A stretch of 64,000 nt of DNA from CAWBBA01 sp963729795. Its GTDB lineage: Bacteria > Desulfobacterota > Desulfomonilia > Desulfomonilales > Desulfomonilaceae. The position numbers and the translations under genes are program-made. Of the stretch, positions 59,193 to 64,000 are shown in pieces. The notes beneath the pieces are model-generated. The model saw nothing but the letters and a program-made list of their open reading frames with translations, made no database searches and was not told where the DNA came from. The stretch covers positions 1 through 64,000 of the forward strand of contig CAVSPC010000063.1 in assembly GCA_963729795.1 (NCBI GenBank). The letters are read 5' to 3'. Positions within the stretch are counted from its first letter, which is position 1. Each line of letters starts with the position of its first letter.

Positions 59193-59221
59193 TTGACGTC
59201 TAAACGTTAAAACGTTATATT
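59193..59221 (+). promoter_or_regulatory. σ70 promoter with tandem AACGTT sites for the RelB/RelE-type pair
   Basis: TTGACG (59193-59198), a 17-base spacer, and TATATT (59216-59221) form a good σ70 promoter. Two palindromic AACGTT sites (59203-59208 and 59211-59216) lie in the spacer, 8 bp centre to centre. Transcription would begin at about 59228, the A of the antitoxin ATG. Confidence 0.7.
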
Positions 59222-59227
59222 AGCTGT

Positions 59228-59461
59228 ATGAAAACATCACACAAAAGAGCCACCATTTATCTCGATCCGGACCTTCATCGTGCCCTGCGAGTGAAAGCTG
59301 TGGAGACAGATCGGACCATCTCCGATCTTGTGAATGAGGCCGTGAGGCTGAGACTTGCTGAAGATGCCGAAGACTTGGCGGCGTTTGACGACCACGCGCG
59401 TGAACCTGACCTGCACTTCGAAGACGTTTTGAAAGATCTTAAGCAGCGTGCCAAAATATAG
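59228..59461 (+). CDS. CopG/RelB-like antitoxin
   Basis: This 77-residue ribbon-helix-helix protein (KRATIYLDPDLHRALRVKAVETDRTISDLVNEAVRLRLAEDAEDL) has an acidic C-terminus (DDHAREPDLHFEDVLKDLKQ) to bind the toxin. It has no ribosome site, because only ttatattagctgt precedes the ATG, in keeping with a leaderless message. It overlaps the toxin gene by 14 bp, the usual translational coupling, and it would bind the tandem sites in its own promoter. Confidence 0.88.
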   Translation: MKTSHKRATIYLDPDLHRALRVKAVETDRTISDLVNEAVRLRLAEDAEDLAAFDDHAREPDLHFEDVLKDLKQRAKI

Positions 59462-59708
59462 CATTCTCATCAAACCGTCTGCGGTCAAAGAAATTGAGTC
59501 CGTTGGCACGAAAAGAGATCGTCAACGCATCATTGCCCTTATCAGGAAACTAGGTGACGACCCGCGTCCGCCAGGATGCGAAAAGCTCTCGGTCCATGAC
59601 AAATATCGAATCCGGCAAGGGCCCTACAGAATTGTCTATTCAATCAAAGATCGGGAGTTCGTAGTCTACGTGGTCAAGATCGGGCACCGCAGAGAAGTGT
59701 ACCGGTAG
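59448..59708 (+). CDS. RelE/ParE-family toxin
   Basis: This 86-residue toxin starts at a GTG (59448) inside the antitoxin gene. The fold KYSILIKPSAVKEIESVGTKRDRQRIIALIRKLGDDPRPPGCEKL ... KYRIRQGPYRIVYSIKDREFVVYVVKIGHRREVYR is typical of RelE, with RIRQGPYRIVY and the terminal HRREVY as core motifs. RelE enzymes cleave ribosome-bound mRNA, ParE enzymes poison gyrase; the short form with HRREVYR is nearer RelE. Confidence 0.9.
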   Translation: MPKYSILIKPSAVKEIESVGTKRDRQRIIALIRKLGDDPRPPGCEKLSVHDKYRIRQGPYRIVYSIKDREFVVYVVKIGHRREVYR

Positions 59709-59788
59709 AGCTCGAGACCGCAGATTGCTGCCGAACTTTTCCTCAAACTGGAAGTCCAACCTGCATATTGCTTACAAAGGGGGAAAAG

Positions 59789-60196
59789 ATGGCCGAAGAA
59801 TTCAAAGGACATGGGGACTTTATCAAGCAGCACGGCGCCTTTTGCTGGGCGGAATTGATGACAACTGATGTGCCGGCCGCGCTGGAATTTTACACCAAGC
59901 TGTTCGGATGGGCCACCCAGCAACTCGAAGAAGAATACGGATCGTACGTATTGGTAAAGGTGGGCGAAAACGAAGTCGGTGGCGTCATGGCAACGCCTCC
60001 TGAAGCTAAAGGCATGCCGCCGATGTGGGGAGTTTATGTGACCGTCGAAGATGTCGATGCTACGGCTAAAATAGCTACAGAGCTTGGCGGAAAAATACTG
60101 GTTCCGCCGAGAGATATTCCGAACGTGGGGCGTTTTTGCGTAATTCAGGATCCTCAGGGGGCAGTGATCTCAGCGATCACAACCAAGCAGGGTTAG
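59789..60196 (+). CDS. VOC-family (glyoxalase/bleomycin-resistance fold) protein
   Basis: The protein is 135 aa from the ATG at 59789 with AAAGGGGG upstream. The pattern FCWAELMTTDVPAALEFYTKLFGWATQQLE ... YGSYVLVKVGENEVGGVMATPPEAKGMPPMWGVYVTVEDVDATAKIATELGGKILVPPRDIPNVGRFCVIQDPQGAVISAI is that of the bacterial single-unit family. Metal-binding His residues of glyoxalase I are not conserved, so it is not that enzyme. Reaction unknown. Confidence 0.85.
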   Translation: MAEEFKGHGDFIKQHGAFCWAELMTTDVPAALEFYTKLFGWATQQLEEEYGSYVLVKVGENEVGGVMATPPEAKGMPPMWGVYVTVEDVDATAKIATELGGKILVPPRDIPNVGRFCVIQDPQGAVISAITTKQG

Positions 60197-60386
60197 CGGC
60201 GCGTTCCTCGCACCGGCGCGCTATTAGCATGGGAGTGTCTACATCCCTGCCGGCGGTTTTGAAGCCTCGAACTGGGGCGCACAGCGGTATGACGGCAGAA
60301 GCCTGCAACGCAGACTGCGGGAATTCTTTGCATCGAATGGCCGAAGGAATATTGTTTTCGGCAACTGCCTTAAATGCAGACCGGTG

Positions 60387-60620
60387 TCAGTGCAACATGG
60401 GATCGCCCTTGACCTTAACCAGGTCGAGCAGATCACGCACGCCGATAGAAACTGTAGGTGCTCCTTCAAAGCCGAATGCACACTTGCCGCTGTCGGTAAC
60501 GGTTAGAGCAAAATAGCCTTCGGGAAACTGGGCTATCAGCGTTGCGCCGGTACAAGGTTTATCCGTTACTACCATATCTTTATCCAAGATCAGGGTCGCC
60601 AGGATTTTCTCGTCAGTCAT
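60387..60620 (-). CDS. Small protein of unknown function
   Basis: This 77-residue protein reads from the ATG at 60620. The upstream frame crosses repeat elements and is rejected. The product MTDEKILATLILDKDMVVTDKPCTGATLIAQFPEGYFALTVTDSGKCAFGFEGAPTVSIG has two cysteines and no signal. I do not recognise it. Composition is protein-like and the start has a modest ribosome site (AAGGAAAAAG). It stands alone. Confidence 0.55.
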   Translation of the reverse strand: MTDEKILATLILDKDMVVTDKPCTGATLIAQFPEGYFALTVTDSGKCAFGFEGAPTVSIGVRDLLDLVKVKGDPMLH

Positions 60621-60796
60621 GCTTTTTCTTTTTCCTTCTTTTCTTCCAATCCCTACCTCCCATAGTATTAGCGCTATAAATGAAACACGCAAGACGAAAC
60701 TGTCTCGAAATGGGGGGCGTGAGAGAAAATTGTGGGACGGGTTTGGTCGACCGGAATTACGGCGGGCAAGACGCCGATCCCATCCGTACTCAAGGC

Positions 60797-60832
60797 CCCC
60801 CTTTTCTAAGGGGGGATTTATACCGATTCGCT
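60797..60832. repeat. Dispersed C/G-run repeat, copy 3
   Basis: CCCCCCTTTTCTAAGGGGGG is an inverted block like those at 3050 and 41440, followed by ATTTATA. Confidence 0.55.
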
Positions 60833-60880
60833 TTCGAGCAAGGGACACCGTGTTTCCATTGGGACAGGCACCTTGCCTGT

Positions 60881-61022
60881 CGTCGTGCCCGCGTACGCGG
60901 GCATCCAGACTGGACCCCGGATCGGAGTCCGGGGTGACGGATGGCGGGGAGTCCCGCGTTCCGTGCGGGATGCCCCACAATGTTCTGTCGAGGATTGTCA
61001 CCGTCTTTGACGGTGCATTGGT
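60881..61022. repeat. Dispersed repeat CGCGTACGCGGGC ... TTTGACGGTGC, copy 2
   Basis: Shares its blocks in order with 47870-47988: GCCCGCGTACGCGGGCA, GATCGGAGTCCGGGGTGACG, AGGATTGTCAC and TTTGACGGTGC. The middle differs by insertion of a TCCCGCGTTCCGTGCGGGA hairpin. Confidence 0.65.
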
Positions 61023-61172
61023 ATTAGGTGGATTTTCAACGGGTTATCAAAAGGAACCTCCCTTTCGGAAGGGAAAAAAATTCGCCCAGCGCGGGCCTAT
61101 CTTAATGCTTGTGGGCAGGATGCCCGTCCCGTCCTTCACCGAAAAATGCTTATACCCACTGTCGGCGGGGCA

Positions 61173-61745
61173 TCAATTCTGCACATGTTTGAGCACTGCC
61201 GACTCTACCACCAGATTCCCCTGGTTCCTGTTGGCGTAACCGCTCCCTGTCCAGTACTCCATGTGATATCCTGCACCGCCGTCGCCTGTACCTGCCCCCC
61301 AACCGGGCTGGTCCTTGTTGCTGTCGTCATAGCCTTGAATCCACTCATTAACGTAATACTTCCCGATGCTTGGACCGGTTGCCGTAGGGGTTAGCCCATT
61401 TACACCTTCTTTTCCCGGAAATGGGTATTGGCTGGGGTCGGGGACCGGGCTCGTGCAGTCCGCATCAGTTGTGTTAGTGGGCGGAATCGGCCTTACCTGG
61501 GGGCCGGAATTCAAAGACCCGGAGCCGGTGTAGCTCGGGGGATCCGGAACATTGCTATTCTTTAGATCGTTGAAGGCTATACCGCATGCCCCATCCGCAA
61601 GGTTGAACAGCTTATTGTAATTCTTCATTGCGCCGGTGAACTGCAGGTCCAGCCGGGACATTTCCATAAGACCGACCCCGAGCAAACTGATCACGCCAAG
61701 AAATAAAAGAACTATGACAACTGCATATCCTTTGTTGTTATTCAT
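61173..61745 (-). CDS. pilX: Type IV pilus minor component, PilX-like
   Basis: This 190-residue protein's N-terminus NNKGYAVVIVLLFLGVISLLGVGLMEMSRLDLQF is a class III prepilin-type hydrophobic helix as in PilX-family proteins. The rest is a secreted domain with paired cysteines. It is 15 bp after pilW, in the order pilV-pilW-pilX, so it is probably part of the minor-pilin operon that primes pilus assembly. The start has AGGGG at a good distance. Confidence 0.8.
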   Translation of the reverse strand: MNNNKGYAVVIVLLFLGVISLLGVGLMEMSRLDLQFTGAMKNYNKLFNLADGACGIAFNDLKNSNVPDPPSYTGSGSLNSGPQVRPIPPTNTTDADCTSPVPDPSQYPFPGKEGVNGLTPTATGPSIGKYYVNEWIQGYDDSNKDQPGWGAGTGDGGAGYHMEYWTGSGYANRNQGNLVVESAVLKHVQN

Positions 61746-61760
61746 CTGTTGCCCCTATTC

Positions 61761-63107
61761 TCAATCGTTTGGATACTGGGCAAGGACCAACGTTCGGGGA
61801 TTGACTCGTATGATTCTCGTGGCCCTTTTCGTCGTGATGGCATTGCCTGCTTGTACCTGCTGGTTGTTAAGATTACTGTAGTTGATCGTATACATGATAG
61901 TTATCTGGACGTACCTCAGAGCGTACGTAATGGCAGCCTGTGCATTGGTCAGGTTGCAGAAAGTATCATCCGTGGGAGCCCATTTTTGGGATGATTGAGG
62001 GGTCAATGTGCTCGTCGGGATGAATAGGCCCTTGACTTGAAAATCTTGAACGCTGAAAAACGAATCCTGAGCCGCCGAGGTAGTATTCGCGCTAGTACCC
62101 CCAAGAAATGACTGGCCGCCTTGCCCGCTTTGCCCGTTTCGCAGAATCTGTCCCGGCACGGTAATAATTCCTGTTGTCGAGTCTATTTGCGGAGGCTGGA
62201 AACTGTACACCACAGCCGGAGTGAAATAATAATTTCCCGCGGAAGGGCTGCTGCCGTTGCATCCGATAGAGGAACCCGTAAGTGTGAACTGCGTAACCCA
62301 CCCACTCGGCGGGTTTGTCATAGTCTGACTTACAATGGTTGACGTGGCCGTACCGGGTGTAGTAACGCGCTGTGCGCTTGGCCTTGCGGTCAAAGGGGTT
62401 GTAGGGTTGGTCAAGTAAATGACCCCGCCTATATTATACTGGTTTGCCTGAGCTTCGGCCTGCGAAGGGGCTGGAATGTTGAATTTCCCTCCGATTATAT
62501 TTGTCGAGGTCATGGGAGTCGCAGTATATAAGTTGTATACCAGCGCGGGCCACATCGCAAAAGGCTTTGTGAGATTTTGTCCAACCCCGACGATGTCGCC
62601 TGTCATGGGGATTGTGCTCTTCAGGAACTGGCCGTAGTTCACGTAGAGTGTGTCATAATAAGGCTTGTTTGTAGTGGGATAGGATGTATTTTCCGTGTCG
62701 AAATAGTAGGCCATCTGTGGATAAGCCGATACGCCGTAGCCCATCTGAACCATATCCCGCTGTATCTGCATCAAGGCAAGTGCCACGCTGTGGCGGGCGG
62801 AAGTCTCCTTTGCACTTTGGCCTCCTCTCTTACTTTGAAAGAGATAGAAGCCGATCACTATGCTGAGAATGAGCGCGACGATGAACAGGGCCACCATCAT
62901 CTCCACTATGGTAAACCCTCTTGAATCCTTTCGTAAGCGCTCACCGGGAATTTTGTGACCGGCATCCAGCGTCGCGGGACCGATCCTACCGGGACCATAG
63001 TAGGACCGGCATCTTGCCGGTTGATAGTAGGGCCGGCGTCTCTGCCCGTTTAGCCTGATATCCAGTAGACCGCTTTCTCGCTGAACGGTTACGTTGTTTC
63101 TTTCCAA
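61761..63107 (-). CDS. pilW: Type IV pilus minor pilin PilW-like, with an elongated leader
   Basis: The 448-residue frame has the prepilin cleavage motif at RGFTIVEMMVALFIVALILSIVIGFYLF (Gly about residue 64), with Glu at position 5 after the cut. Before it stands an unusual 63-residue leader. Its start, the TTG at 63107, is well supported (GGAGG 6 bases upstream), so the length is real. The leader contains a GC-rich palindromic repeat (CCGGCATCTTGCCGG, about 63007-63021). The rest is a Ser/Thr/Gly-rich secreted domain. pilV is 11 bp upstream. Confidence 0.85.
   Translation of the reverse strand: MERNNVTVQRESGLLDIRLNGQRRRPYYQPARCRSYYGPGRIGPATLDAGHKIPGERLRKDSRGFTIVEMMVALFIVALILSIVIGFYLFQSKRGGQSAKETSARHSVALALMQIQRDMVQMGYGVSAYPQMAYYFDTENTSYPTTNKPYYDTLYVNYGQFLKSTIPMTGDIVGVGQNLTKPFAMWPALVYNLYTATPMTSTNIIGGKFNIPAPSQAEAQANQYNIGGVIYLTNPTTPLTARPSAQRVTTPGTATSTIVSQTMTNPPSGWVTQFTLTGSSIGCNGSSPSAGNYYFTPAVVYSFQPPQIDSTTGIITVPGQILRNGQSGQGGQSFLGGTSANTTSAAQDSFFSVQDFQVKGLFIPTSTLTPQSSQKWAPTDDTFCNLTNAQAAITYALRYVQITIMYTINYSNLNNQQVQAGNAITTKRATRIIRVNPRTLVLAQYPND
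63005..63052. repeat. Palindromic repeat inside the pilW leader
   Basis: The stretch ACCGGCATCTTGCCGGT, then TAGTAGGGCCGGC, resembles the CGGCATCTTGCCGG type of dispersed palindrome. It lies in the coding frame and so lengthens the leader peptide. Confidence 0.6.
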
Positions 63108-63118
63108 GTGAGCCTCCG

Positions 63119-63772
63119 CTAAGGGGTCGCCGATGTTTGAGTGATCCCTGGTACTAGGAAATTGGTCAGTTGGGTCTCATAGGGGCAATCCCAGGGGTCC
63201 TGCCCCGAGCAAAGGCCGTGCCAGTTCCCCTGCGTATCCTGCGTTCCTGATGACCAGCCCACTGCCACATAAATCTTCCACGTATTCCCGCCATAAGGCT
63301 TGATCATCCCATTGACTTGCTGAGAATCGGTCACGATCCATTTATAAAAAATGCCGGCATAGCCCTGGCCGTCCGGTTGAGACACGTTTCCGTAGTAGCC
63401 GACGCCTTCAACGCAGTTACCCACGCCACTGGGACAGGACGTGTCCCTGGAGACTTCATTAAACGGCCGGTCCGGACCCCAAAAATCCGTGGTAAAGTTG
63501 GAAGCCGTGGGGTCCGGAACCAAAGTGAAATTCGTAGTGCTGCTAAGGTCCGAAACTTGTTTTATGGAATTTGTAGATGACAGGGCGCCTTTCAATTGTT
63601 CAAATATTTCCTGAGCAACAACGTCCGCGGCCTGCTGCTGAACTGAAGCCGCGTTGTAATTCAGAGAGACCTGGAGCAGCTTTGAAAGAGCAAATATGCC
63701 AATGGTGAGAATGAAGAGAGCCACCATGGCCTCAAGTAAACTGAATCCCTTGTTTCCTGGAGCTTCTCGCAT
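63119..63772 (-). CDS. pilV: Type IV pilus minor pilin PilV-like
   Basis: The protein is 217 aa from the ATG at 63772. The leader is short (MREAPGNKG), cut before FSLLEAMVALFILTIGIFALSKLLQVSL with Glu5, as in PilV prepilins. The globular domain has cysteines that could form disulfides (CPSGVGNC, CSGQDPWDC). An upstream, longer frame adds a repeat-derived segment and is rejected. It is followed by pilW and pilX on the same strand. Confidence 0.85.
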   Translation of the reverse strand: MREAPGNKGFSLLEAMVALFILTIGIFALSKLLQVSLNYNAASVQQQAADVVAQEIFEQLKGALSSTNSIKQVSDLSSTTNFTLVPDPTASNFTTDFWGPDRPFNEVSRDTSCPSGVGNCVEGVGYYGNVSQPDGQGYAGIFYKWIVTDSQQVNGMIKPYGGNTWKIYVAVGWSSGTQDTQGNWHGLCSGQDPWDCPYETQLTNFLVPGITQTSATP

Positions 63773-63804
63773 GTTAGACCGATCCTTGAAAAAGTATCCG
63801 CAAC

Positions 63805-63840
63805 CGTTGACCGCAGAGTACGCCGAGAATGCAGAGAAAA
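63805..63840. repeat. CGCAGAG repeat fragment
   Basis: TTGACCGCAGAGTACGCCGAGAATGCAGAGAAAA belongs to the same family as the blocks at 37615 and 38477. It lies upstream of pilV. Confidence 0.6.
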
Positions 63841-64000
63841 AATTTGTCAGATTTGCCAGCATTCCCTGGTTCGCATTGGCCCACGATCCGCGGTCCGACT
63901 TGATTCAATGCAATCCTGATTCCGGTAGGATGCTGGTGAGCGCAGCGAACCGCATCGTTCACTTTCTTTTCTCGGTCGACGCAGCTCTCCCGCGCAAAGC

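Noticed and set aside
60621..61001. N-terminal extension of the small protein at 60387
   Set aside because: The extension translates composite repeat sequence; the ATG at 60620 is the first supported start.

Overview
The window looks like a chromosomal segment of a deltaproteobacterium (Desulfobacterota). This is inferred from the gene families and order: dusB-fis, zapB-zapA-6S RNA, NikR, type IV pilus minor pilins, several HU/IHF-type proteins and many small palindromic repeats. A relative of Desulfomonile/Syntrophobacterales is possible, but no phylogenetic marker here settles it. There is no rRNA, CRISPR array, prophage or plasmid backbone. One tRNA-Thr sits at the left edge.

Layout. 1-4 kb: tRNA-Thr(CGU), an M50 site-2 protease, a GspE/PilB ATPase and two HU/IHF proteins, all on the minus strand. 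4-13.7 kb (plus): a small CxxC protein, a membrane-associated dynamin-like GTPase, a double M16 peptidase, HflX, a zinc-knuckle-like protein, a HAD hydrolase and ArgJ. 13.7-24.8 kb (mostly minus): a LysM lytic transglycosylase lipoprotein, an outer-membrane-type protein, a complete IS701-type insertion sequence with terminal repeats and a 4-bp target duplication, a degenerate histidine kinase, RNase Y, 6S RNA, ZapA, ZapB, Fis, DusB and GlmU. 25-30 kb: a LOG-family protein, a TPR membrane protein, a heparinase II/III-type lyase and an orphan DUF433 antitoxin.

30-41 kb (minus): a YIP1-type membrane protein, a PP-loop thiouridylase, AMMECR1, ArgC, IMP dehydrogenase, SppA, an XRE protein, an ABC ATPase, a transglutaminase-like protein and a PHP phosphatase. 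The gaps are full of palindromic repeats. 41.8-49 kb holds the least familiar genes: a zinc-ribbon/GYF membrane protein, a secreted protein built from tandem SHOCT-like repeats and split by a one-base frameshift, a GlmS-like protein almost twice normal size, and on the opposite strand a lytic-transglycosylase homologue whose catalytic glutamate is replaced. 49-57 kb: a third HU/IHF protein, a secreted protein with a phosphodiester-glycosidase-like partner, a TPR protein and a PHP/zinc/UvrD fusion helicase.

57-64 kb: a membrane thioredoxin, a candidate 46-residue selenoprotein (in-frame TGA followed by a 9-bp SECIS-like hairpin), an ArsR regulator and NikR. Next come a frameshifted hicB, a CopG/RelB-RelE toxin-antitoxin pair with a promoter placed for a leaderless transcript, a VOC protein, a small conserved-looking protein, and the minor pilin genes pilV-pilW-pilX.

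The candidate selenoprotein is the strongest new observation. The SHOCT-repeat/GlmS-like block, the inactive-looking transglycosylase and histidine kinase, the leaderless toxin-antitoxin promoter and the repeat inserted in the PilW leader also deserve attention.
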